Numbered from the stretch's first letter, positions 44,896-54,707 are shown. The stretch: DNA of 64,000 bases from Liquorilactobacillus satsumensis DSM 16230 = JCM 12392 (GCF_001435195.1 NZ_AZFQ01000050.1:16868-80867); one strand, 5' to 3'. The notes: generated by a model not told the origin, from the sequence alone. A program made the numbers and translations.

Positions 44896-45072
44896 AGGAG
44901 AGTGTGACATAAGTCGGGAAAATTTGAGTACTAACTCGAAATTACGAACATAGCGAGTACTTTGCTATGAGTAATTGGAAAGTCAGACGGAAGATTTTGA
45001 CTTATGGAACACGTTTATCCGGAATAAAAGAGGGACCGTGACAAAAGTTAAATTTTGTCACAGCCCCCTTTA
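44896..45072 (+). repeat. ~165-bp terminator-ended repeat, copy between the ABC exporter and yfhO
   Basis: Well-preserved copy. CATAAGTC (44909-44916) and GACTTATG (44998-45005) form an outer pairing; AATTAC/GTAATT and ATAGC/GCTAT nest within. The end is the hairpin GTGACAAAAGTTAAATTTTG TCAC followed by T-rich sequence, between two convergent genes, where it should terminate both. Confidence 0.82.
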
Positions 45073-45102
45073 TTTTTATACACTAGGCAGTGTTCCCCTT
45101 AA

Positions 45103-47952
45103 TCAGTTGTTAAGTTGCCATCGTCTGACTAAAAGTTGCCAACCAATTGCTGCTAGGAAACAGAACAAGCCGAAAAGACTAATTTTTGCACCTAATCGCA
45201 AGCCTGGGGTCCGATAGGAAAACTCGACTTGATGGCTGCCAGCTTTTAAGGGAATTCCTAAGAAGCCGGTATTGGTCTGATAGGGTTTAACTGTGCGGCC
45301 ATCGACACGCGCACTCCAGCCTTTTGAGTAAGGAATCGACGAAGTTAGAATTCCCTTTGTTTTCGTCGTAATTGTCCCGCTTAGATGATTAGCTGTGAAT
45401 TTAAGCTGCTTGAGACGCTGTTTTTGCAGTTGCTTAACTTCTTTAAAATACTGGTTATCGATTTGGGTTGCTGTGATCTTCAACTTAAATCGATATGTCC
45501 CCAATTTTGACGGAGAAATTGTCAAAGAAGCAGGCAGCTGTGAAAAGAAGCCGAGATTCATTAAACCATAATTGACAGTTTTATAAAAAGAAAGTTCATC
45601 TTGGTTAGGCTGTGTGATTTTCTCAGTTCCTTTACTGGAAGAAACACTCAAAGAATAGCTCTTGTCAGGTGTTCCCTTAAGCACGTGTGCACGCAAATAG
45701 CTATAATAGCTCAACCGTTGATTGAGTGAGAGTAAACCTGAATTTGAAGTTGTTTCGTGCGAAACATCCAATTGTAACTGCTTTTTAAGTGAAAATGGAG
45801 TGTAGTCCAAGTTCTCAAAATCTAAATGCAATTCGCTATTGCGGTATTTTTCAGGATTTTTCAAGATAATGGTGTAAGTTTCAGCACGATCTTCACGGGT
45901 AATTTTTTGCGTAGAGATTAGATTGCCACGGCTCGAAATAATAGTGTAAGGAACAGTTACAACATTCTTGGCTAAGGTCGCATGCTGGTATCCTTTACTG
46001 CTGTGGTTGCCAAGATAAACACCGCTAGCAAGTGCCCGTTCCTTTTCAGAGGCTGAAAGGTGACGATAGGTATGCGCGCTGATGACGGTATTTTGCCAAT
46101 AAAGTAATGGAAAAGCATACTTGGTACGATAACGCAGTGTTTGTTGATCGTTTGTTGAATGTTGATTAGCATCAAGATTTCTGGTTGCAGCTTTGTCTAA
46201 AGTATAACCGGCAGGGATCTTAGTATCGTTAGGCTGGTTAGCTTGAACGAAGAGATACCGGACTCCTAAGAAGTTGTTTAAAATAGTACGGTCGTCCATT
46301 TGCCCAAGCGGAATATTAGCTTCAAATTGAGAATTATGCATACTGCTTGCAAAGTTCCCAATATTTTTATTTTGCAATGAGTAATAGGAGCTGATTGAAT
46401 TAAGCTTGCTAGGTTGGGTATTGTACATGTGAATTCCTGCACCCAGACTGTAATTTTGACTAATAGTTGAAACTCGGTATTGATTGTGTGGTTTTAATTG
46501 ACGATCTAAGCCGGCATAGCGTAAAGCGGTCCATTTTTCGAAGGCTTTTTGTGGCAGCATCTCGTTTGAGTAACCTCCGTTGTAAGGTGCTGCAAAGTAA
46601 ACGGCATTGAGTGCGGTATTTGAGATTAGCAGGAGCATAAATATTAATTGCCAGTGACGGTTTTTCGAAGTTCGATAAAAGACAATCAGGCCATAGCTAA
46701 TAAAAAGGAAGATCACCGGGATAAATAATTTTTCGTTATTCTGAAAGAAATAATTGATTAAGAGCAACAAACTGTAGCCTAGAAGGCAAAATGTAAATGC
46801 CCGCAGCATTCGAGGTGAGATTAGCTTAATATGATTAATCAGCACACAGGTTGCAAGCGCAAGTGGCAGCACCAGTAACAGTGTCCAGCGATTGGAAGGC
46901 GAGGTCATTCCGTTAAAAAAAGCACCACAGGCAGGAAATAACAGCATAATTCCCCCTAGGATAAAACTTGTGCTCAAAATTGGATAATTGCGATGTTTTG
47001 CAATGATATAAAGCAATGCAAAGAAACTCAGACTTGCAAAACCGAGTGCACTCCAGAAGTAAAAATCACGATTACCACCGTTAATTAACTGGGAAGGAAG
47101 CGCAAGATAATAATAGAGTGGGTATAATTTTAAACCATTTGCAAAAGAACCTGAACTGCGCGTGGAGTTAAAGACGGCATAAATTTCAGGGAGTAATAAA
47201 ACAGCGGTTAACAGGAGGCTCAAAAGCGTACTGCTGCCCAACTTTAAAACTGTTTTTTTAAAGATGCCCTGATGGCGATAGTAAAAGAAGTAACGTAAAA
47301 TTAAAAAGATAAAGGTTCCAATGCCTAAGATGTAGGCAAAGTAAAAGTTGTTAAACAGCATCCAACTGAACATCAAAGTTAGTGGTAGGTTTGAGTAGCC
47401 CTGTAAGACACGTTCGACACACAGAATTAATAGTGGAAACAAGATGAAAGGGAGTGTGAAAAAGGGTTGGGCAATATTTGAGTAGAGCAAAAAAGCATTA
47501 AAAAGATAAACAAGACTACCACTGATGATGACTTGGTTATGAAATTTAAAGTGAGCTGCAAAGTAGCAAAATGAAAGCCCGGCACAATAAAGCCGCAGAA
47601 CAATCAGAACTTGGTAACCCAGACCAACTTTTGTGGCTGGAAATAATAGGATTAAATAGTTGAAGAGATCACCAATGATATAATAAGAATTAATTTGAAA
47701 AAGATCTCCCCCTAGCCCTAGTTTCCAAGACCATTGCGGAAGTGGAGTGGTCGGATGATTAAGCATGGAAAGAAGTGTTTTTCGAAATTCGCTTAGGAGC
47801 GGCAAATGCTGTTGCGCCCCATCCAAACGCCAGATTAATGAATGTCCGGTAGCCAGATATGTACCATAAACAAAGAGTGCTACCACGAAAAAAACTGCAG
47901 TATACTGCAGATAAAGGTTAAAATTATTTTTTTTATCAAAAGAAAATTGCAC
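45103..47952 (-). CDS. yfhO: YfhO family membrane glycosyltransferase
   Basis: Large GT-C-type membrane protein, predicted to transfer a sugar from undecaprenyl phosphate to a wall polymer on the outer face. It is 949 aa long with a dozen or more membrane segments in the first ~470 residues (early loop WRLDGAQQHLPLLSEFRK and WSWKLGLGGDLFQINSYY carry the acidic residues typical of the family). An extracellular region (~480-915) and one last membrane segment follow. GTG start with GGAGG 10 nt upstream. It follows csbB on the same strand by 84 bp. In Bacillus and Listeria, YfhO with CsbB and GtcA glycosylates lipoteichoic acid. Confidence 0.88.
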   Translation of the reverse strand: MQFSFDKKNNFNLYLQYTAVFFVVALFVYGTYLATGHSLIWRLDGAQQHLPLLSEFRKTLLSMLNHPTTPLPQWSWKLGLGGDLFQINSYYIIGDLFNYLILLFPATKVGLGYQVLIVLRLYCAGLSFCYFAAHFKFHNQVIISGSLVYLFNAFLLYSNIAQPFFTLPFILFPLLILCVERVLQGYSNLPLTLMFSWMLFNNFYFAYILGIGTFIFLILRYFFYYRHQGIFKKTVLKLGSSTLLSLLLTAVLLLPEIYAVFNSTRSSGSFANGLKLYPLYYYLALPSQLINGGNRDFYFWSALGFASLSFFALLYIIAKHRNYPILSTSFILGGIMLLFPACGAFFNGMTSPSNRWTLLLVLPLALATCVLINHIKLISPRMLRAFTFCLLGYSLLLLINYFFQNNEKLFIPVIFLFISYGLIVFYRTSKNRHWQLIFMLLLISNTALNAVYFAAPYNGGYSNEMLPQKAFEKWTALRYAGLDRQLKPHNQYRVSTISQNYSLGAGIHMYNTQPSKLNSISSYYSLQNKNIGNFASSMHNSQFEANIPLGQMDDRTILNNFLGVRYLFVQANQPNDTKIPAGYTLDKAATRNLDANQHSTNDQQTLRYRTKYAFPLLYWQNTVISAHTYRHLSASEKERALASGVYLGNHSSKGYQHATLAKNVVTVPYTIISSRGNLISTQKITREDRAETYTIILKNPEKYRNSELHLDFENLDYTPFSLKKQLQLDVSHETTSNSGLLSLNQRLSYYSYLRAHVLKGTPDKSYSLSVSSSKGTEKITQPNQDELSFYKTVNYGLMNLGFFSQLPASLTISPSKLGTYRFKLKITATQIDNQYFKEVKQLQKQRLKQLKFTANHLSGTITTKTKGILTSSIPYSKGWSARVDGRTVKPYQTNTGFLGIPLKAGSHQVEFSYRTPGLRLGAKISLFGLFCFLAAIGWQLLVRRWQLNN

Positions 47953-48036
47953 AAAAAAAGCCTCCTGCCTACTCTCAAGTATTGTACATTAATTCCTTGA
48001 AAGTTGCGAAGGCAGGGGACAAATTTTAAGAAGTTG

Positions 48037-48969
48037 TTATTTTTCTTCTTTAACAATGTAAAGCGGACGGTGCTTGACTTCCAGAAAAATTTTTCCAATA
48101 TATTTGCCTACGATACCAAGGCAAAAGAGCTGGATACCACTAACAAACAAAATGATGCAAACTAGTGAAGGCCAGCCGCTAGTGGGGTCACCGAAGAGAA
48201 TGGCACGAATGATAATCCAAATAATTGCGATGCCGGCGCCAATAAAGGAAAAAAGTCCGGTGAAAGCCGCGATATTCAGGGGCACATCTGAGAAGGCTAC
48301 AATGCCATCAATCGAATATTGCAACAAATTCCAAAAACTCCAGCTGGTCGTACCAGCAGTTCGTTCTTTATTCGGATACTCAAGATATTTTGTTTTGAAA
48401 CCGACCCAGCTGAACACGCCCTTTGAAAAACGGTTGTATTCCTTAACTGCTAGAATTGCGTCAATCATCTGCCGAGTCATCATCCGAAAATCACGTGCTC
48501 CATCCACGATAGTAGTGTCTGAGATGCGATTGATCAATTTGTAAAAGAGATGTGCAAAAAAGGAACGAATCGGGGGTTCACCCGCGCGATCTGCGCGGCG
48601 TGTGCCGATACAATCGTATTCGCCTTCACTCAAAAGTTGATGCATCTTGGGTAAAAGTTCAGGTGGATCTTGTAAATCAACGTCCATTACTACGACATAA
48701 TCGCCAGTTGCACGTTGTAACCCGCAAAAAAGTCCAGCTTCTTTACCAAAATTACGTGAAAAGGAGACGAAATGGACGTGTTGTGGATCCTGTGCGTGCA
48801 AATTACGCAATTCCTGTAAGGTATTATCTGAGGAACCATCATTGATAAACCAGTATTCAAATTCAACATCCGGCATTTTCTCTTTTGTTTTTTCAACTTC
48901 AGGATAAAAAAGTGGAATCGATTCTTCCTCGTTGTAACAAGGGACAATGATTGACAATTTGCTGCTCAT
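48037..48969 (-). CDS. csbB: CsbB-like undecaprenyl-phosphate glycosyltransferase (GT2)
   Basis: Charges undecaprenyl phosphate with a sugar, probably GlcNAc or a hexose, on the cytoplasmic side. LSIIVPCYNEEESIPLFYPEVE, FINDGSSDNT, VVVMDVDLQDPPELLPKMH and DFRMMTRQM are the DPM1/CsbB/GtrB signatures; two C-terminal membrane segments (ALFSFIGAGIAIIWIIIRAI; VCIILFVSGIQLFCLGIVGKYIGKI) follow. It is 310 aa long. It lies directly upstream of yfhO, probably in the same transcript. Confidence 0.91.
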   Translation of the reverse strand: MSSKLSIIVPCYNEEESIPLFYPEVEKTKEKMPDVEFEYWFINDGSSDNTLQELRNLHAQDPQHVHFVSFSRNFGKEAGLFCGLQRATGDYVVVMDVDLQDPPELLPKMHQLLSEGEYDCIGTRRADRAGEPPIRSFFAHLFYKLINRISDTTIVDGARDFRMMTRQMIDAILAVKEYNRFSKGVFSWVGFKTKYLEYPNKERTAGTTSWSFWNLLQYSIDGIVAFSDVPLNIAAFTGLFSFIGAGIAIIWIIIRAILFGDPTSGWPSLVCIILFVSGIQLFCLGIVGKYIGKIFLEVKHRPLYIVKEEK

Positions 48970-49016
48970 TTTTAAGTCACTCCATCTATGAAAGTATTTG
49001 ACGAATAAGGCAGCTG

Positions 49017-49478
49017 TTACTGCTTCTTCTTTGCGGCTGATGCGATTAAGGCGTCAACGAATTTTTCTAAGCTGGCAAGATCCTCAGCAGTGTCCGGGGC
49101 AAGATTGATCTTTACGCTTGCAGCACCTTTTGTAGCGCCAGTCTGTTTGAATGCTTCTTCAAATTGATCAACGGCAACACAATAGTATTCACCGTAAAAA
49201 GTGTCACCTGACCCAGCAACTCCAAAGACTTTGCCAGTTAGGTCGAGTTCTTGAAGATCTTCAAAAAAGTCCATTCCTTCATCTGGAAGAGCGCCCTCAT
49301 CGTAAGTATAAGGAGTCACAATACAGATATCGACATCTTCAAAATCAGAAGCATCGCACTGGGAAATTTCTTCCGTATCGACCTCAACGCCCTTATTTTC
49401 GAGGGCCTCTGAGACAATATCGGCAACATCTTCATTATTTCCGGTGATCGAAGCAAATACAACTTTAGCTTTTGTCAT
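49017..49478 (-). CDS. Flavodoxin
   Basis: FMN-binding electron carrier. The P-loop reads VVFASITGNNEDVADIV, and the second FMN loop has TPYTYDEGALPDEGMDFFEDL and VAGSGDTFYGEYYCVAVDQFE. It is 153 aa long and acidic, as is usual. It lies 48 bp upstream of csbB but reads as an independent small gene with GAAGG before the ATG. Confidence 0.94.
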   Translation of the reverse strand: MTKAKVVFASITGNNEDVADIVSEALENKGVEVDTEEISQCDASDFEDVDICIVTPYTYDEGALPDEGMDFFEDLQELDLTGKVFGVAGSGDTFYGEYYCVAVDQFEEAFKQTGATKGAASVKINLAPDTAEDLASLEKFVDALIASAAKKKQ

Positions 49479-49651
49479 TAAGTAAACTACCTTCTTTCAA
49501 CTATCTGCTGTGCCTCATTATAGCAGATAATCGGTAAATACTGAAAACAACATTTAAGGGCTTGTTTGTGTAACACTAAATGTGCCGCTGCCAATAACGA
49601 ATTTTTAGGTTATAATAAAAGAGTAAATTAAATTGGAGGCAGCTATCGATA

Positions 49652-50440
49652 ATGATTACATTAAAGTCACCGCGAGAAATTCGTGAGATGGAAAGGTCAG
49701 GGGCAATTCTTGCAGGAATGCACTTGGGCTTGAGAAAGATTATTAAACCAGGAATTTCAAGTTGGGAAATTGAAAAATTTGCGCGTAAGTTTTTTAAAGA
49801 ACACGATGCAATTCCGGAACAAATTGGATTTGAAGGTTACAAATACGCAACCTGTGTCAGTGTGAATGATGAAATTTGTCATGGTTTTCCCCGCAAAGAC
49901 TTGATTTTGAAGGATGGGGACTTAGTTAAAGTTGATACAGTTGTGAATTATCATGGTGCGATGAGTGACTCGTGCTGGAGCTATGCGGTCGGAAAGGTAA
50001 CCCCAGAAATAGAGCGCTTAATGAAAGTCACAAAAGAAGCGCTCTATTTGGGCATTGATCAGGCTCAGGTGGGCAATCGAATTGGCGATATTGGAGCTGC
50101 AATTCAGCATTACACCGAAGAAGTTAACGATTATGGTGATGTTCGCGAGTTTATTGGACATGGAATTGGACCGACGATGCATGAAAGCCCTAATGTGCCT
50201 CACTATGGTCAAGCAGGAAAAGGTCTGCGTTTGCGTCCCGGAATGACGATTACAATCGAACCGATGATTAATACAGGGACTTGGAAAGCAGTTATGGATG
50301 ATCCTAACGGTTGGACGGCCAGGACTGCAGATGGCGGCTTTTCGTGCCAGTATGAACATACTCTCGTGATTACGACTGCGGGGCCTAAAATTTTGACATC
50401 GCAGGATCCAGAGCAGGATAAAAAATATTTACTTGATTAA
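49652..50440 (+). CDS. map: Type I methionine aminopeptidase
   Basis: Removes the initiator Met from nascent proteins. The metal ligands and catalytic residues are visible: CHGFP (His), VDTVVNYHGAMSDSCW (two Asp), GHGIGPTMHE (His), ITIEPM (Glu) and QYEHT (Glu). It is 262 aa long. GGAGG precedes the ATG, and TATAAT (49611-49616) lies 40 bp upstream. Confidence 0.96.
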   Translation: MITLKSPREIREMERSGAILAGMHLGLRKIIKPGISSWEIEKFARKFFKEHDAIPEQIGFEGYKYATCVSVNDEICHGFPRKDLILKDGDLVKVDTVVNYHGAMSDSCWSYAVGKVTPEIERLMKVTKEALYLGIDQAQVGNRIGDIGAAIQHYTEEVNDYGDVREFIGHGIGPTMHESPNVPHYGQAGKGLRLRPGMTITIEPMINTGTWKAVMDDPNGWTARTADGGFSCQYEHTLVITTAGPKILTSQDPEQDKKYLLD

Positions 50441-50555
50441 AGCCGACTTTATTCATAAAATGTAACTGGTGTTAAGATATTTTTTTAATTTTTCACCAAA
50501 AGTATGCCCATGCTGCTAGAATGCAGCTTTAGCTGTTTATCATCTAGAAGACTGG

Positions 50556-50564
50556 TGCTATAAT
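50556..50564 (+). promoter_or_regulatory. Extended -10 promoter of galU
   Basis: TGCTATAAT (TGn plus a perfect -10), 43 bp before the start. No clear -35. Confidence 0.55.
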
Positions 50565-50606
50565 GAGGGATGTATTTTGACAACGCTAACAGATAAAGGA
50601 GCTCGC

Positions 50607-51482
50607 ATGATGAAAGTTAGAAAAGCTGTGATTCCGGCCGCAGGTTTAGGAACACGTTTCCTGCCAGCAACTAAGGCCCTGGCAAAAGAGATGCTGCCAA
50701 TTATTGATAAACCAACGATTCAGTACATTGTGGAAGAAGCAAAAAAATCAGGTATTGAAGATATCTTGGTGGTTACTGGTAAAGGCAAGCGCCCAATTGA
50801 AGATCATTTCGATTCAGTTCCGGAATTGGAACAGAATTTAAAAGAAAAGGGAAAGACGGATCTGCTCAAACTAGTTGAACAGACAACCGATATTAACTTA
50901 TACTTCATTCGGCAGTCGCATCCTCGAGGACTTGGTGATGCCGTCTTGATGGCAAAGGACTTTGTAGGCAACGAGCCTTTTGTTGTAATGCTTGGCGATG
51001 ACTTGATGAGAGATAAGGTTCCGCTGACTAAGCAGTTAATTGATCGTTACGACCAAACCCACGCTTCAACTTTAGCGGTAATGAAGGTTCCGCATAAAGA
51101 AGTTTACAAATATGGTGTCATTGATCCAGGTTCTGAAACAAGTGCAGGGCTTTATGATGTCAAAAAGTTTGTTGAAAAGCCTGCAGTTGATAAGGCACCT
51201 AGCGATTTAGCAATTATTGGTAGATACTTATTGACACCTGAGATTTTTGGTATGTTAGAGACACAAAAACCAGGTGCAGGCAATGAGGTTCAGTTAACCG
51301 ATGCAATTGATCGCTTAAATAAAATTCAACGTGTTTTTGCACATGAATTTAAAGGTGAGCGCTTTGATGTTGGCTATAAATTTGGCTATTTGAAGACTTC
51401 TATTCAATTTGGTTTGGAACATCCAGAAGTCAAAGATGACTTGAGAGCATATATCAAGGAATTGTCCAAAAATTTGAAATAA
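50607..51482 (+). CDS. galU: UTP--glucose-1-phosphate uridylyltransferase
   Basis: Makes UDP-glucose for exopolysaccharide, glycolipid and wall polymer synthesis. [40 protein letters not shown] and the later [13 protein letters not shown] are diagnostic. AAAGGAG lies 5 nt before ATG 50607 and 8 nt before the adjacent ATG 50610, and either may be used; the frame is open to TTG 50577. It is about 291 aa long. A terminator-ended repeat follows. Confidence 0.96.
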   Translation: MMKVRKAVIPAAGLGTRFLPATKALAKEMLPIIDKPTIQYIVEEAKKSGIEDILVVTGKGKRPIEDHFDSVPELEQNLKEKGKTDLLKLVEQTTDINLYFIRQSHPRGLGDAVLMAKDFVGNEPFVVMLGDDLMRDKVPLTKQLIDRYDQTHASTLAVMKVPHKEVYKYGVIDPGSETSAGLYDVKKFVEKPAVDKAPSDLAIIGRYLLTPEIFGMLETQKPGAGNEVQLTDAIDRLNKIQRVFAHEFKGERFDVGYKFGYLKTSIQFGLEHPEVKDDLRAYIKELSKNLK

Positions 51483-51582
51483 GCAGTGAGTAATGTGGTT
51501 TGCCTAATTTAAGGTTAATTAAATTCCAATTGTGTTTTTGGAATCGGACACGTTAATTGGCAAATCTAAAAAAATAACGAGA

Positions 51583-51755
51583 AGGGGCTGTGACAAAAGT
51601 TAAATTTTGTCACAGCCCCTCTTTTATTCCGGCTAAACGTGTTCCATAAGTCAAAATTCTCCATCTACTTCGAATTACTCATCGCAAAGTACCCGCTATG
51701 TTCGTAATTTCGAGTTAGTACTCAAATTTTCCCGACTTATGTCACACTCTCTTCA
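51583..51755 (-). repeat. ~165-bp terminator-ended repeat, copy after galU
   Basis: The hairpin end comes first in the + direction: AGGGGCTGTGACAAAA (51583-51598) pairs perfectly over 16 bp with TTTTGTCACAGCCCCT (51605-51620), then TCTTTTATT. It serves as a galU terminator. The body (51625-51755) is close to the copies at 44896 and 53541 when reversed. Confidence 0.85.
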
Positions 51756-52055
51756 CGTTATTTATTTCGCTTAAATGTATTTCATTAAGTTAAAGATTTG
51801 CGGCTAACTTTGAATTACACGAAGCGATCTGCGTTGCAGGTTTAAATAAAGACACAAATTCGTTGGAAGCGATCCATGCTGTCTTAGTTTTGTTTTGGAA
51901 GAAAGTGCCAGTGCTTGTCTTTTGTGCAAATGAGTCATGCACTTGAATATTTTTTGGGGAAGACTTAATAGTTTTTATTGAAATTATTTAAGTTATATCT
52001 GATAATTACTAGGGAAGAGTTTTAATTTTATGAATTAAAATAAGGGGAGACAAAA
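51756..52055 (+). other. 300-bp intergenic tail with promoter of the LysM gene
   Basis: No ORF. A good promoter lies at the end: TTGAAA (51978-51983), 17 bp, GATAAT (52001-52006), giving a leader of about 40 nt before ATG 52056. The first 150 bp contain fragments reminiscent of the adjacent repeat (ACTTTGAATTACACGAAGCG), possibly a decayed second copy. Confidence 0.5.
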
Positions 52056-52568
52056 ATGACACGTAAAAGAAGTCAAAAGAAGAATCTAAAATGGTTATGG
52101 GGAGTGGTACTAGCAGTTGTTGTAGTTGCAGTGGCTTTTCTAGGGTTACGCAGCAATGTGGTCCGTGCGCATCTGCAAAATTCTTTTGGGGACACGGCAC
52201 AGCATCAAAAGTCTGAATATAAAAAACAACAAAGTCTCGCACGGAAAAAATATGGAACGCAACAAATAGCAACTTCAGCTAGCACCAGCAGTTCTGCGCA
52301 AAATAAGCAAGCAAGTAAGGCAAAGACAGTTACAACTGCTTCAAGTAGTAGTGCTAAACAAGCATCCACGCAAAAGAGCCAGTACCAATACTATGTAGTG
52401 CACGCAGGAGACACCTTATCGGCAATTGCAACGAAATATCAAACAACTACTTCAGAATTAATGCAGCTTAATAGTCTCGAAGATGGGGCGATTTCTAGCG
52501 GGACCACTCTGAAGGTTCCAACGACTAGTACAACAGCTGCCACAGGTGAGCAATCCAGTAGTAATTAG
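52056..52568 (+). CDS. Membrane-anchored LysM protein
   Basis: Small envelope protein: a basic N-terminus, one membrane segment (residues ~13-33), a Ser/Thr/Ala/Lys/Gln-rich low-complexity linker, and one LysM domain (YYVVHAGDTLSAIATKYQTTTSELMQLNSLEDGAISSGTTLKVP) near the C-terminus. It probably binds peptidoglycan; no catalytic domain is present. It is 170 aa long. It resembles the C-terminal half of the TagH-LysM fusion encoded at 59.5 kb. Confidence 0.88.
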   Translation: MTRKRSQKKNLKWLWGVVLAVVVVAVAFLGLRSNVVRAHLQNSFGDTAQHQKSEYKKQQSLARKKYGTQQIATSASTSSSAQNKQASKAKTVTTASSSSAKQASTQKSQYQYYVVHAGDTLSAIATKYQTTTSELMQLNSLEDGAISSGTTLKVPTTSTTAATGEQSSSN

Positions 52569-52588
52569 CTGTAGAATTTAAGGTGTCA

Positions 52589-52597
52589 TGGTATAAT
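52589..52597 (+). promoter_or_regulatory. Extended -10 promoter of the yihY-like gene
   Basis: TGGTATAAT. If used, the transcript starts about 15 nt before GTG 52619, leaving a very short leader. Confidence 0.55.
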
Positions 52598-52618
52598 TTA
52601 TGCTGAACAGATTAGGAG

Positions 52619-53539
52619 GTGGCAGAGATTAAAAAGGGGAGCGTTAACTTTGCTACGATCAAAGATGTAGGTTCAGCAATGCTGCAACGAAGTGCAGGCG
52701 TCAATCTTAACAACACTGCAATTGTAATTGCATATTATTCTTTATTGGCAATTTTTCCAACGATTATTTTACTGGGAAACTTGATGCCGCTTTTGAATTT
52801 GAATGCAGCAACAATCTTGAATTACCTGCAGACTGCAGTTCCTGGGACAATCTATAATACCTTGCGCCCTTTAGTAACTTCGTTTTTACAAAAGGGAAAT
52901 GGGGGCGTAATTTCAATCAGCGCACTTGTGGCTTTATGGGCGGCTAGCAGGGGAGTTAATGCACTCAAGCTGGCTATGAATAATGCTTATGGGGTCAAAA
53001 ATTCACAAAGTGCGATTGTCGTGCGGCTGGCTTCATTTTTTTTAACGCTCGTATTTGTAGTTTTAATGGTGATCATCATTACATTGTTTAGTTTTGGACA
53101 GCTGGTTTTAGATTACTTAACGCCGCTGCTGCATCTTCCAACGGATTTAATCAGTCTTTTTGGAACATTCAAGTGGCCGGTAACGGTTGTGGCTTTGTTC
53201 TTTATTATTAGTTTAATGTACTATTTTTTACCAAATGCCCACATTCACTTGCACTTGATTTTTCCAGGAGCTTTTTTGGCAACGGCAGGTTGGGTTTTAC
53301 TTGCACAAGGTTTTTCGATCTATGTGCGTTATTTTGCACGTTCTGTTTTAAGCTATGGGACAATTGGAACTTTTATCGTGTTGTTGTTTTGGTTGAACTA
53401 TGCAGGTTGGGCGATTATGCTAGGAGCTGTGCTTAATGCAACTTTAGAAGAAAAAAAGTATCATAAAATTGAACCAAAATCAGGTAAAATTCGGCATTAC
53501 ATTGAAAAATATCGTCCGGATCATGAAAATAAAGATTAA
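52619..53539 (+). CDS. YihY/BrkB family membrane protein
   Basis: Membrane protein with about six segments; its function is unclear (once called ribonuclease BN, which is not supported for this family). NTAIVIAYYSLLAIFPTIILLGNL, GVISISALVALWAASRGVNALKLAMNNAYGV and FIVLLFWLNYAGWAIMLGAVLNA are the family signatures. The start is uncertain. GTG 52619 shares its first base with AGGAGG, so that site is too close; an in-frame stop lies just upstream, and the next ATG is 52679. It is 306 aa long from the GTG. Confidence 0.87.
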   Translation: MAEIKKGSVNFATIKDVGSAMLQRSAGVNLNNTAIVIAYYSLLAIFPTIILLGNLMPLLNLNAATILNYLQTAVPGTIYNTLRPLVTSFLQKGNGGVISISALVALWAASRGVNALKLAMNNAYGVKNSQSAIVVRLASFFLTLVFVVLMVIIITLFSFGQLVLDYLTPLLHLPTDLISLFGTFKWPVTVVALFFIISLMYYFLPNAHIHLHLIFPGAFLATAGWVLLAQGFSIYVRYFARSVLSYGTIGTFIVLLFWLNYAGWAIMLGAVLNATLEEKKYHKIEPKSGKIRHYIEKYRPDHENKD

Positions 53540-53540
53540 A

Positions 53541-53713
53541 AAGGAGCGGGTGACATAAGTCGGGAAAATTTGAGTACTAACTCGAAATTCCGAAGATAGC
53601 GAGTACTTTGCTATGAGTAATGCGAAGCTAGACGGAGAATTTTGACTTATGGAACACGTTTATCCGGAATAAAAGAGGGGCTGTGCCAAAATTTAACTTT
53701 TGTCACAGCCCCT
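53541..53713 (+). repeat. ~165-bp terminator-ended repeat, copy between yihY and recX
   Basis: Same orientation as the copy at 44896. Body from GGAGCGGGTGACATAAGTC; end hairpin AGGGGCTGTGCCAAAA (53675-53690) with TTTTGTCACAGCCCCT (53698-53713) carrying one mismatch. It sits between convergent genes. Confidence 0.84.
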
Positions 53714-53837
53714 TGAACGTACCAGCATATTGCCAGGTAAACTAGTTTAAAAATTAGGTTGGGTTTGAAGACTGATTAAATTCAGTTTTTCTAACCGAAC
53801 CTTTTTATTTGCCTTAAAATGCCGACCGGACTTTTAA

Positions 53838-54635
53838 CTATGACTGAATTTCTTTGTCTAAAAGTTGTTCGATGTCCGTCAGAGCGAATCCCTTGCGATA
53901 GAGTGTTTGTTTGATTTTAAACTTTTTTTCTTGAGAAGTTAACAAATGATACTTTTTGGCAGCTTTTTCGAATTGCAAGGTGAGCGCTTCTTTCTCAGAT
54001 TGGAGATCGTTTGTTAAATCAAGCGTTGCAAGTGCAGTGGTAATCTCATCAAATGAAAATCCTTTGGAGAGCAGCCGCTGCTTTATTTTTTGCAAACGCA
54101 GCTTGCTGGATTGATTGTGATATTGTTTTGCAAGTTTGAGACAGAGCTTTTGGAGATTAGCAGTTGCTGTTGCTTCATCGTACTCACTGGCAGCTGCTGT
54201 AATTGTTTCTGCTGGAATCCCTTTTTGTCTTAATTGTTGTTGAATCACTTTGAATCCTTTATCAGAGGTTTTCAACATTGTTCTAATGTAACTTTCAGCA
54301 AATTTCTGATCATTCACTAAGCCTTCTAAGCGCAGTTTTTGCTGCACTTTAGCAATTACTTCCGGGTCAGCTTCATATTTACGTAAATAAGTATAGATCT
54401 CTTTTTCGCTCCGTAATTGATAGCTAAGGTAATTTAGGGCTTTTTCGTAAAACTGTGAAAAACTGTCTTCAGTACTTAAAATTTGCTTTAGTTGTGCAGT
54501 GATTTCCTGTCCCTTGTAAAGTTGGTGTTTAATCAGCACGCTTTCACTGACAGAAAAGCTATAATGTCCATCAAGATAAATATTATAGCGTCCTTTTTTT
54601 CTTTGGGTTTTAATCATAGTTATTTTTTGTGGCAT
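53838..54635 (-). CDS. recX: Recombination regulator RecX
   Basis: Modulates RecA filaments. It is 265 aa long, with an N-terminal region MITMIKTQRKKGRYNIYLDGHYSFSVSESVL-like in lactobacilli followed by RecX helical repeats (ALNYLSYQLRSEKEIYTYLRKYEADPEVI; KFAESYIRTMLKTSDKGFKVIQQQLRQKGI). GGAGG lies 8 nt upstream of the ATG. It is divergent from the rRNA methyltransferase gene, as often seen in lactobacilli. Confidence 0.92.
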   Translation of the reverse strand: MPQKITMIKTQRKKGRYNIYLDGHYSFSVSESVLIKHQLYKGQEITAQLKQILSTEDSFSQFYEKALNYLSYQLRSEKEIYTYLRKYEADPEVIAKVQQKLRLEGLVNDQKFAESYIRTMLKTSDKGFKVIQQQLRQKGIPAETITAAASEYDEATATANLQKLCLKLAKQYHNQSSKLRLQKIKQRLLSKGFSFDEITTALATLDLTNDLQSEKEALTLQFEKAAKKYHLLTSQEKKFKIKQTLYRKGFALTDIEQLLDKEIQS

Positions 54636-54707
54636 AAGCGAACCTCCAGCAGTATTTTCATTTTTTATTATACATGACTAACTGCCGGCAAAAAAAGAGA
54701 ATTGCAG

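Noticed and set aside
44674..45072. CRISPR array
   Set aside because: Only two long direct repeats with one 34-bp spacer, plus an unrelated element; repeat length and number do not fit CRISPR, and no cas genes are present.
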